Program-made: the position numbers and the translations under genes | Shown here: piece after piece, positions 14,646 to 21,506 of the stretch | Layout of the letters: every line of letters starts with the position of its first letter | Numbering within the stretch: the stretch's first letter is position 1 | The notes under the pieces: generated by a model | What the model saw: the letters and a program-made list of their open reading frames with translations, nothing else | Told to the model about the DNA's origin: nothing | Database searches by the model: none | From: Aliicoccus persicus | Lineage (GTDB): Bacteria > Bacillota > Bacilli > Staphylococcales > Salinicoccaceae | DNA: 38,301 nucleotides | NCBI RefSeq assembly: GCF_900110815.1 | Contig: NZ_FOIT01000006.1 | Span: 31,249 to 69,549, forward strand | Reading direction: 5' to 3'

Positions 14646-16289
14646 TTACCAAGTTCTCCATGTCGGCGATCCTGGCGGTGCGTTAATCACCATGTCGACG
14701 ATTGGATAACCGTAAGCCATGACAATCATAACGATAGCGAGTGCGAACCACATTGCCCAGTTTTCTGTCCAGAGTGGCGTTTTGTATGCGTCGCGATCTT
14801 GTAATGTTTGCATATAGAACGGTGTATGTCCCTTAGGTGCAAAGAACATCAAGTAGTAAATACCACCGACGATCATGAGACCTGCAACCATTAATACTAA
14901 ACCACCGGCACCGACAATAAGTAACAACTCATTCCATTCAAGTGCATGTGCGTGATCTCCATAAGTTGAGTGCTGACTGCGTCGCGGTGTGCCGAATAGA
15001 CCGACGATAGACATCGATGCAGACATCAGGAACATACCGATCACCCAAGCCCACGTTTGCCATAATGCAAATTTGTGCATGAATGGTGTAAATTCACGAC
15101 GTGCTAAGTGTGGGACTAACCACCAAGCAACACCAAAGAATGTTAAGACAACTGCGATACCCACAGTCACGTGGAAGTGGCCAACAACCCAGAACGTGTT
15201 ATGCACAACTTGGTTTAACTGGTTGTTTGTTTGAGCGATACCACCGGCACCACCAAAGATGAAACCAATCATTGCAATCATAATTGTTAAGAACTTAGGA
15301 TCTTTCCATGGTAATTTAACTAACCATCCGAGTAATCCCTTACCACCACGACGGCGTCCTGCACGTTCTAATGTTGCAAACATTGCGAACGCTGTAAATA
15401 GTGAAGGCACTGCGATTGCTAAACTCATCACTGCGTGACCGAATTTCAATGTTTCTGTGAAACCAGGGTCAACGATTTGGTGGTGGAATCCACCAGGAAC
15501 GTTTAGTACAACAATCAGGATAACAACGATACGTGCAAGGCTATCACTAAAGATTTTCGTACCAATAACTTTTGGAAGTACCATGTACCAAGCAGAAATT
15601 GCAACTAAATACCAAACGTTAACGAGCGTGTGACCAAACCACCATAATAATGTACGGTCGAGCAATACGTTTACGCCGTCCGTCCAACCGAATGCCCAAG
15701 GTACTTGTAGTAAAACTTTTGCTGTGACACCAATTGTACCAAGTGAAATCAGCATGTATGCACCGACTGCAAAGAATGCATACAGTGGTAAGTGTTTACC
15801 TTTGTTACGTTTCTTCCAATCATATGCTGCGTAGAATATACCTGCTGCTGATAAAAAAATCGTAAATGCTAAAAAGACAAGCCCAACATAGAACCACGGT
15901 GATGCTGCGAGTGGGGCATAGAACGTATACATGACAGATGCTTCACCCATCAAGATCGTACCGACGATAAACACTGCTGCGATTAAGAAACTGACTAAAC
16001 CAGTCCAAGCGAGTGTACGCGTTAGTTTAGGCAATCCACCTAATGCGTAGTCTGTCGCTGAATACAAGTAACCGTTCATAAATAAAAGTGTAAATGAAAC
16101 AATAAGTAATACACCATGTAATGTTAAGATCTGATAATAATCTAAACCGAAGAAAAATTCTGAAAGGCCTGCGCGGTTTAGTGCTTGTAAAACACCAAAT
16201 GCTCCACCAATGAGTAACAATAGAAATGCGAGTCCGATCGTGATCAGACCGAATTTTCTAAATTTAACTTCTCCAATTATGTTATTCAT
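14646..16289 (-). CDS. B-family (ba3-type) heme-copper oxidoreductase subunit I; catalytic Tyr replaced by Asn
   Basis: This is a 547-residue protein with about 13 membrane helices, collinear with ba3 oxidase subunit I. Heme and copper ligands are all present. His58 (LTLHG) and His373 serve the low-spin heme. His371 (GHFHV) serves the high-spin heme. His220, His269 and His270 (GFHHQ) bind CuB. The residue four after His220, the cross-linked Tyr (Tyr237) of Thermus ba3, is Asn224 here (GHTLVNVWYL). The residue matching Tyr244 is Ile231, while those matching Tyr248, Ser309 and Thr312 are kept (Tyr235, Ser296, Thr299). The residue matching Asp372 is Asn359. Oxygen reductases need the Tyr. Its loss is the mark of NO reductases that arose from oxygen reductases. 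I therefore call it a heme-copper oxidoreductase, possibly an NO reductase. Confidence 0.9.
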   Translation of the reverse strand: MNNIIGEVKFRKFGLITIGLAFLLLLIGGAFGVLQALNRAGLSEFFFGLDYYQILTLHGVLLIVSFTLLFMNGYLYSATDYALGGLPKLTRTLAWTGLVSFLIAAVFIVGTILMGEASVMYTFYAPLAASPWFYVGLVFLAFTIFLSAAGIFYAAYDWKKRNKGKHLPLYAFFAVGAYMLISLGTIGVTAKVLLQVPWAFGWTDGVNVLLDRTLLWWFGHTLVNVWYLVAISAWYMVLPKVIGTKIFSDSLARIVVILIVVLNVPGGFHHQIVDPGFTETLKFGHAVMSLAIAVPSLFTAFAMFATLERAGRRRGGKGLLGWLVKLPWKDPKFLTIMIAMIGFIFGGAGGIAQTNNQLNQVVHNTFWVVGHFHVTVGIAVVLTFFGVAWWLVPHLARREFTPFMHKFALWQTWAWVIGMFLMSASMSIVGLFGTPRRSQHSTYGDHAHALEWNELLLIVGAGGLVLMVAGLMIVGGIYYLMFFAPKGHTPFYMQTLQDRDAYKTPLWTENWAMWFALAIVMIVMAYGYPIVDMVINAPPGSPTWRTW

Positions 16290-16293
16290 CTAA

Positions 16294-16776
16294 TCACTCC
16301 TCTACAATAATATTTGCTGTCATCATGTGGTGACCGACACCACAGTATTCGTTACATACCATTAAGTACTCGTCTGCTTCGTTAAATGTTTGTGTAATCG
16401 TTTGAATGTGGCCCGGTAAGACCATTGTGTTTAAGTTTGTATGTGGTACGGTAATACCATGAACAACATCTTTAGATGTCATAATGAAAGTTACTTCAGC
16501 ACCGACAGGTACAGTAATTTCAGATGGATTAAAACTAAAAGCTTCAAGTGTCATTATGACTTCGTACTCATTATCTCCAACTTCGTATACACCAGGTTCA
16601 TTAAATGGAGCAGGCCCCTCTCCGCCATCTTCCCATAGCGTATGGTCGACCGTTTCTTTGTGTGACGGTGGTCCCATACCAAGAGCGTATACTTGGTATC
16701 CAGTGACTATTAGTGCAACAGCAAGAACACCGATACCAAAGATCAACCAAATTTCTTCGAGTTTATGCATTTTCAT
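16294..16776 (-). CDS. Heme-copper oxidase subunit II with CuA site
   Basis: This is a 160-residue short subunit II with a single N-terminal helix (about 8-30), as in ba3 oxidases, and a cupredoxin domain outside the membrane. All CuA ligands are visible: His106 (DVVHG), Cys141 and Cys145 (CNEYC), Glu143 by its carbonyl, His149 and Met152. It passes electrons from cytochrome c to subunit I. It lies four bases upstream of the subunit I gene and is clearly in the same operon. A functional CuA site means the enzyme takes electrons from cytochrome c, whatever its terminal acceptor. Confidence 0.93.
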   Translation of the reverse strand: MKMHKLEEIWLIFGIGVLAVALIVTGYQVYALGMGPPSHKETVDHTLWEDGGEGPAPFNEPGVYEVGDNEYEVIMTLEAFSFNPSEITVPVGAEVTFIMTSKDVVHGITVPHTNLNTMVLPGHIQTITQTFNEADEYLMVCNEYCGVGHHMMTANIIVEE

Positions 16777-16806
16777 CTAAATCATTCCCTCCCAATTTCC
16801 TGAACT

Positions 16807-17079
16807 TTAATATCTTAAAATAAATAGCATTAAAAGTAAGCAACTCCAAAGCAGTATTGCACCGCCGACAAAAACGATAGTAGAGAACAAAGTTCCGCGT
16901 AAAGATAAGTCTTCATTTTCATCATTTATTTCAGGTGGCTCAGATGTATAAACATTTCCAATTCTCTTTCCTTTATACGTCTTAATTCTGTAGCTACCAT
17001 CATCTTGAGGCTTAATTGAAGGTCTCTCTTTAATCTCATATGAACTTATGTCAACAACCCTTTGCTTGCCCTTTTCCAT
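16807..17079 (-). CDS. Small oxidase subunit (subunit IIa-like)
   Basis: This is a 90-residue protein. A soluble basic/acidic N-terminal half is followed by a single helix beginning RGTLFSTIVFVGGAILLW and ending in LFILRY. The RGT start and Trp within the helix are typical of ba3 oxidase subunit IIa (CbaD). In Thermus that subunit is only about 34 residues, so the roughly 55-residue N-terminal extension is unusual. It is the first gene of the oxidase operon, 31 bp before subunit II. GGAGAAGG precedes the ATG. Confidence 0.7.
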   Translation of the reverse strand: MEKGKQRVVDISSYEIKERPSIKPQDDGSYRIKTYKGKRIGNVYTSEPPEINDENEDLSLRGTLFSTIVFVGGAILLWSCLLLMLFILRY

Positions 17080-17114
17080 GCTTTCACCTTCTCCGTATAT
17101 TATTTGTTACTTAG

Positions 17115-17157
17115 AGTGTAAAAAAATATAGGAAATGTTGGTGTGATACAAATCACG
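17115..17157 (-). promoter_or_regulatory. Oxidase operon promoter with Crp/Fnr-type site
   Basis: TGTGATACAAATCACG (17142-17157) fits the Crp/Fnr half-site palindrome TGTGA-N6-TCACA with one mismatch. On the minus strand a -10 (TACACT, 17120-17115) would start transcription near 17108. The palindrome centre is then about 41.5 bp upstream, the class II activator position. The adjacent Crp/Fnr regulator is the obvious candidate. Confidence 0.6.
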
Positions 17158-17329
17158 GAAGTGAGAAAAAGTTTAAGAGATTTTTATATAATCTTAATAA
17201 ATGAGTAAAATTACATAGATTGTTATTAATATTAATCGTTTGCTTTGGTTTTTATCTTGTAAGTAAGCGTTGAACATCATGTTAAATCATTCTTTATCGT
17301 GTGATTTATGAGGCATCTCAGAATGAACA

Positions 17330-17484
17330 ATGCAAAAAGTGATTGAGATTACAGGTGTGACAAAACGAACACTTCTTTACTTTGGTGAATTGAGCGTTTG
17401 AAACGAGAGAAATTTAATGAAGCTGTATTGAAGGATTATTTGTTACTGGAAGATAAAGAACGGGTGAAAGTGTTGAGTAGGTGA
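17330..17484 (+). pseudogene. Remnant of a MerR-family regulator
   Basis: From 17330 the frame reads EITGVTKRTLLYFGEL, the start of a MerR helix-turn-helix (normally GVTxRTLxYYxxxGLL), then stops at 17399. A second frame from 17398 reads LKREKFNEAVLKDYLLLEDKERVKVLSR and stops at 17482, resembling a later helical part of the same family. Wing and effector regions are missing. I call it a frameshifted, internally deleted fragment. The remaining sequence from 17160 to 17330 shows no gene. Confidence 0.55.
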
Positions 17485-17525
17485 GAGGGAATATTATTTG
17501 AGGTAGTTGGGCGTGTTGGAAAAAC

Positions 17526-17562
17526 AAAAAAACGTGGAGACTTCGCATGAGAGTCACCACGA
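17526..17562 (-). terminator. Terminator of the YdaT-like gene
   Basis: On the minus strand, CGTGGTGACT / AGTCTCCACG (one mismatch) is followed by TTTTTTTG. Confidence 0.75.
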
Positions 17563-17649
17563 TTATTGAAAGATTTTTTGCTTTCTTTTTGAGGTTTTTC
17601 ATAATTTTGCTGTCTCTTTGTGGTCTTTTTTCATAATTTTGCTTTCTTT

Positions 17650-18090
17650 TTAAGATTCTTTCTTTCCCTCTTTCGTATACGAAATTACGTTTGTTCCTTT
17701 GTTGTCCGCGATTTCTTTTGCACGTTTTAATGCTTCATCTTTTGTGTCATATAAATCAGAAGCACGATCCGCAGTTACTGTCTTAACTTGCCAATTTTTC
17801 TCATCTTCGTCGAACTTAACTTCAACATCCTCATCCATAAGTTCAGGCCGGGCACTATCGTTGTCGTGGGAATCTTTTTTGCTCGGATTCGGTTCACGTT
17901 CAAACGACTCAACTTCACTTTTCGATGCATTGTCATACCACTCCTTTGCCTGTTCAGTCGCTATTGGAATAGCCTCATCTTCATCATATCCAGCATCCAC
18001 CATCGAATTCGCAATATCAATCATCTTTTTCCTTAGCGTTTGATCAAAGTTTTTGAAACTGTTCGGGTAATCATTCATATTCCAAGGCAT
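17650..18090 (-). CDS. YdaT-like DUF2188 stress protein
   Basis: This is a 146-residue soluble acidic protein. Residues 1-56 (MPWNMNDYPNSFKNFDQTLRK, then AIPIATEQAKEWY) match the YdaT/ChaB-like N-terminal module of Bacillus. A linker rich in Asp, Ser and Glu follows, then a C-terminal DUF2188 domain (WQVKTVTADRASDLYDTKDEA, with KRAKEIAD). YdaT belongs to the general stress regulon in Bacillus, but the biochemical role is unknown. AAAGGAG eight bases upstream supports the ATG at 18090; a GTG at 18099 is less likely. After the stop, the frame stays lysine-rich for 16 codons, so the original protein may have been longer. Confidence 0.75.
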   Translation of the reverse strand: MPWNMNDYPNSFKNFDQTLRKKMIDIANSMVDAGYDEDEAIPIATEQAKEWYDNASKSEVESFEREPNPSKKDSHDNDSARPELMDEDVEVKFDEDEKNWQVKTVTADRASDLYDTKDEALKRAKEIADNKGTNVISYTKEGKKES

Positions 18091-18183
18091 TAAATCCACT
18101 CCTTTATTGTCGTAAAGTCATTTATATTTAAATACCCAAATTTTAAGGAATTAAAGTGAAACGAGCTTTTAGGGGGTTAGGTT

Positions 18184-18436
18184 TGGCGGAACGAGAACAC
18201 CGTTTTTCTCGAATCTCGTACCGCCAAACCGACTACTGCGGAACGAGATCACCGTTTTCCCGAATTTCGTACCGCCAAACCGACTGCCGCGGAACGAGAT
18301 TACAGTTTTTCCCGGATCTCGTACCGCCAAACCGACTGCCGCGGAACGAGATTATCGTTTTTGCAGAATCTCGTACCGCCAAACCGACTACCGCGGAACG
18401 AGAACATCATTTTTCCCGAATCTCGTACCGCCAGAC
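18184..18436. repeat. Palindromic tandem array C (51-52 bp period)
   Basis: GGAACGAG recurs at 18188, 18240, 18291, 18343 and 18395, each followed by TCTCGTACCGCC about 25 bp later. The arms GCGGaACGAGA and TCTCGTaCCGC pair except for one A-A mismatch. One spacer has a T-run (A-run on the other strand). The array lies between divergent genes. A plus-strand ORF across it is a translation artefact of the repeat. Confidence 0.85.
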
Positions 18437-18490
18437 TAACCATCAACTCATCTCTCGTGTTAAAATTAAGAAAACTTTCGGGGGTGGACG

Positions 18491-19009
18491 ATGAAGATTA
18501 TGATAATGGGTTCAAGTGGTGCTGGGAAATCAACATTTGCTCGTACATTAGGGAAATTATACGATATTTCAGTCTTCCATTTGGATCAATGTTTCTGGAA
18601 ACCGAATTGGGAGATGTCCACTTTAGATGAACAGATAGAGATTCACTCAAAGTTGATGGCGAACGAGGACTGGGTCATCGATGGGAACTATACAAGATTC
18701 TTCGAGGAACGTTCCGGTCATGCGGATAAAATAATTTTTCTGAATATCAGCCGGTGGCGGTGTTTTTATCGTGTGTTGAAGCGGTATGTATTATATAGAG
18801 GAAAGACACGGCCGGATATGAGAGATGGCTGTGAAGAGAAGGTAGACTGGGAATTTTTAGTGTGGATTTGGAATTATCATTCGAAGAAGAAACACAAAAT
18901 TATTACGAAACTTAAATCCATAGAAGATAAAGAGATAGTCATTCTAAATGGTGCGAAATCAGTCAATGCGTATTTAAACAAATTGAATGAGGAGAATGAT
19001 CATGAATAA
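18491..19009 (+). CDS. P-loop NTPase of the adenylate-kinase/FlaR-like group
   Basis: This is a 172-residue protein with an N-terminal Walker A, MGSSGAGKST, followed by LDQCFWKPNW and DWVIDGNYTR. These are hallmarks of the group often annotated as DNA topology modulation protein FlaR, which is an adenylate-kinase-like fold of unknown substrate. The lid region has RWRCFYRVLKRYVLYRGKTRPDM. It overlaps the DinB gene by 8 bp and is probably co-transcribed with it. The historic topology name is not supported by any visible DNA-binding feature. The ribosome binding site is GGGGGTGG. Confidence 0.82.
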   Translation: MKIMIMGSSGAGKSTFARTLGKLYDISVFHLDQCFWKPNWEMSTLDEQIEIHSKLMANEDWVIDGNYTRFFEERSGHADKIIFLNISRWRCFYRVLKRYVLYRGKTRPDMRDGCEEKVDWEFLVWIWNYHSKKKHKIITKLKSIEDKEIVILNGAKSVNAYLNKLNEENDHE

Positions 19010-19523
19010 TGAAATGCAAGAGGCTTTTGAAAATTTAGAACAGATGCGTAATGCCTACTTTGCAAGTCTCGAATTCAACGGTGATATACACACGCGCGTC
19101 TTAGACGATAAGTGGAGTATAGCTGAATCGATTTACCATTGTTATAAATTATTGAAATTGACTCGTCTCGGATTGCAAGCATATTTGCCATTTGCAAGAC
19201 CTATCATTAATCTCGTACCATGTGATAATCAAAATAATGATATGCCAAACATTTACTCAGGTAAAACGATGAAAGCGCCGTTTATACTTATTCCAGGAAA
19301 TGTTGATCATCTTGAGAAAGGTGATCTTCGAAATCTTCTTGAGGTAGAAACAAGGAAAGTTCAAAATCTTGTAAAAAACTTAACTCAAAAGGAAATTTAT
19401 TGTATTAGGCTGCCGGATCCAGTGCCAAATTATCCTAATATTATTCAAGGGATAAAACTACTGGAGATTCACGAACGTCATCATTACGAAGTAGTCATAG
19501 AAAGACAACAAGCGAACCGCTAG
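19002..19523 (+). CDS. DinB/YfiT-like metalloprotein
   Basis: This is a 173-residue four-helix protein of the DinB superfamily. The metal-binding histidines are visible: ESIYHCYKLLKLT in the second helix and HERHHYEVV near the C-terminus. WSIAESIYH is the family landmark. Members are often bacillithiol- or mycothiol-dependent transferases, which would fit a Firmicute, but the substrate is unknown. GAGGAGA before the ATG at 19002 decides the start over 18987. It overlaps the upstream NTPase gene. Confidence 0.8.
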   Translation: MNNEMQEAFENLEQMRNAYFASLEFNGDIHTRVLDDKWSIAESIYHCYKLLKLTRLGLQAYLPFARPIINLVPCDNQNNDMPNIYSGKTMKAPFILIPGNVDHLEKGDLRNLLEVETRKVQNLVKNLTQKEIYCIRLPDPVPNYPNIIQGIKLLEIHERHHYEVVIERQQANR

Positions 19524-19568
19524 TATTTGAGTAACTTATTGGAATGGACTATGTGTTTTTTTGATTGC

Positions 19569-20026
19569 GGGACTTCGTTGTTTTGACGATGGGATGTTCT
19601 CGGTTTAACGGGACTTCGTCGTCTGGACGAAGGGATGTTCTCGGCTTAACAGGACTTCGTTGTTTTGACGATGGGATGTTCTCGGTTTAACGGGACTTCG
19701 TCGTCTGGACGAAGGGATGTTCTCGGCTAAACAGGACTTCGTCGGTTTGACGAAGGGATGATCTCGGCTTAACGGGACTTCGTCGTCTGGACGAAGGGGT
19801 GTTCTCGGCTTAACAGGACTTCGTCGTCTGGACGAAGGGCTGTTCTCGGCTTAACAGGACTTCGTCGTCTGGACGAAGGGGTGTTCTCGGCTTAACAGGA
19901 CTTCGTCGGTTGGACGATGGGATGTTCTCGGTTAAACGGGACTTCGTCAGTTGAACGACGGGATGTTCTCGTCTTAACAGGACTTCGTCGATTGAACGAG
20001 GGGATGTTCTCGCTTTAATAGGACTT
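19569..20026. repeat. Tandem array D: eleven copies, exactly 41 bp each
   Basis: RGGACTTCG starts at 19569 and then every 41 bp through 19979, with a partial copy at 20020. Most copies contain the hairpin CTTCGTC / GACGAAG with a 5-nt loop, then a conserved GGGATGTTCTCGGCTTAAC segment. Copies 1-2 and 3-4 form a duplicated 82-bp dimer. There are no variable spacers, so it is not a CRISPR array. Confidence 0.92.
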
Positions 20027-20044
20027 GACCCTCCCGCCCCTGAT

Positions 20045-20275
20045 TTGAGCTCGGGAGTCCCACAATGCCGGTCTCAGCGGTACTCAGGGTATGATTTTTA
20101 GCTCGGGAGCCCCACAATGCTGTTCTCAGCGGTACTCAGGGTATGATTTTTAGCTCGGGAGTCCCACAATGCTGGTCTCAGCGGTACTCAGCGTTCGATT
20201 TTGACCTCGGGAGTCCCACAAATCGGTCGATAGTGTTCCTCCCGACACTGAATTGCCCCCGGGAGTAACAGTAAT
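20045..20275. repeat. Tandem array E (52-bp period)
   Basis: CTCGGGAG recurs at 20050, 20102, 20154 and 20206. Three units are nearly identical (CCCACAATGC, CTCAGCGGTACTCAG, TATGATTTTTAG) and the fourth is diverged. A T-run of five lies in the junction spacer. Inverted arms are short and less clear than in the other arrays. Confidence 0.85.
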
Positions 20276-20277
20276 CT

Positions 20278-20385
20278 GATCGAACTGTGCGTCAGCATAG
20301 ATTTTTTGGAGATGCCGCACATTTCGGCCACGGAGCTGTGCGTCAGCCGAGATTTTTCTGAGCTGCCGCACACTTTAGGCTTCGA
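20278..20385. repeat. Palindromic tandem array F (51-bp period), same family as array I
   Basis: CTGTGCGTCAGC recurs at 20285 and 20336. Each is followed by an ATTTTT-containing spacer and GCCGCACA. The sequence matches the reverse complement of the array at 38213. It ends just before the promoter of the LD-carboxypeptidase gene. Confidence 0.8.
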
Positions 20386-20427
20386 ACTCATTTTTTGATA
20401 TATTTTCCTAATCAATCCACATTCCTA

Positions 20428-20433
20428 TATAAT
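20428..20433 (+). promoter_or_regulatory. -10 element of the LD-carboxypeptidase gene
   Basis: TATAAT, with only a weak -35 near 20404. Transcription would start near 20440, which rules out the in-frame TTG at 20395 as translation start. Confidence 0.5.
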
Positions 20434-20466
20434 GAGATTACTAAAAGTAATGTAAGGAGTGGTATT

Positions 20467-21480
20467 ATCATACGTTATCCAGAACTAAACAAACGTATCG
20501 CTGGGATTACCGCACCGTCTTCTGGTGTAAACAAAGAACTTCATCCCATGATGCATCAAGCGATAGAACGCATGACAAAAAGGGGCTTCAAAACGACTGT
20601 CGGTGACACGGTGTGGACGCAAGAAAAAGCTAAATCAGCTGATAAAAAAACACGTGCAAATGAACTAAACAAAATGCTCCAAGATGATTCGATCGATTTG
20701 ATTTTCCCTCCTTGGGGTGGCGAGCTGTTAATTGAAACCCTAGAACACATTGAATTCGATAAAATTACTCCAAAATGGATTCTCGGATATTCCGACATCA
20801 GTGCATTACTACTAGCGGTTACTTTAAAAACGGGTATGGCAACAGCACATGGCACGAACATCATCGATATTCGTGGTCCAAAATCCGACGCAACAACCGC
20901 ACGTTGGTTAGACGTCCTAAATACAAAAGCCAACGAATCAGTCAAACAGCAATCCTCAGAACTTTATCAATTGGAATGGAAGTTTGATGATCCACCTGAG
21001 GAGATTTTTAACCTTACTGAACCGACCAAATGGAAATCAGTAACTGGTGAACCTGTAGAAATGAATGGTCGCTTGCTCGGTGGTTGTACGGATGTCATTC
21101 ATCATCTCGTCGGTACGCCTTATGGCGATGTGAATGGGTTTATCAACAAGCAAAATATAAAAGAAAATATCATTTGGTACTTTGAAAATTGTGAAGATTC
21201 ACCGACGGATCTCAAGAGAACTTTAACACAGATGAAATATGCAGGATGGTTCGATCAGTGTAGCGGAATCATGTTCGGACGAACGGCTGTCACAGACGAT
21301 GTTGAAGGTTATACATTTCTCGACGTTTACAGAGAAATTCAAAAAGATTTGGGTGTACCTATAATATATGATGTCGATTGTGGCCACGTTCCGCCGCAAA
21401 TGACGTTCGTAAACGGCGCAATGGCGCATATTACTTACGAAAATAATTCAGGCACCATGACACAAAACTTTTTGCCATAG
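20467..21480 (+). CDS. S66-family LD-carboxypeptidase/MccF-like serine peptidase; apparent non-AUG start
   Basis: This is a cytoplasmic serine peptidase of about 337 residues that trims peptidoglycan tetrapeptides or inactivates microcin-like nucleotides. Landmarks are ITAPSSG at the N-terminus, LIFPPWGGELLIETL, the nucleophile motif GYSDISALLLA, GRLLGGCTDVIHHLVGT, a Glu in WYFENCEDSP, and the catalytic His in DVDCGHVPP. The start is odd. AAGGAG (20454-20459) is followed in frame only by ATT, ATC and ATA. ATC at 20467 has a 7-nt spacing and would give MIRYPELNKR, matching the usual N-terminus. No ATG, GTG or TTG fits between promoter and the conserved first strand. Confidence 0.85.
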   Translation: MIRYPELNKRIAGITAPSSGVNKELHPMMHQAIERMTKRGFKTTVGDTVWTQEKAKSADKKTRANELNKMLQDDSIDLIFPPWGGELLIETLEHIEFDKITPKWILGYSDISALLLAVTLKTGMATAHGTNIIDIRGPKSDATTARWLDVLNTKANESVKQQSSELYQLEWKFDDPPEEIFNLTEPTKWKSVTGEPVEMNGRLLGGCTDVIHHLVGTPYGDVNGFINKQNIKENIIWYFENCEDSPTDLKRTLTQMKYAGWFDQCSGIMFGRTAVTDDVEGYTFLDVYREIQKDLGVPIIYDVDCGHVPPQMTFVNGAMAHITYENNSGTMTQNFLP

Positions 21481-21506
21481 GATAAAAATCCGACAGGAAA
21501 GAGTCT

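Noticed and set aside
13401-17079. Ordinary aerobic ba3 cytochrome oxidase without comment
   Set aside because: Subunit order and CuA fit an oxidase, but the missing active-site Tyr argues against assuming oxygen reduction.
18156-18494. Plus-strand 112-codon ORF across array C
   Set aside because: It only translates the palindromic repeat, has no family match and overlaps the ribosome binding site of the following gene.
19569-20026. Possible CRISPR array (also considered for 27115-27438)
   Set aside because: The whole 41-bp unit is conserved; there are no unique spacers and no cas genes nearby.
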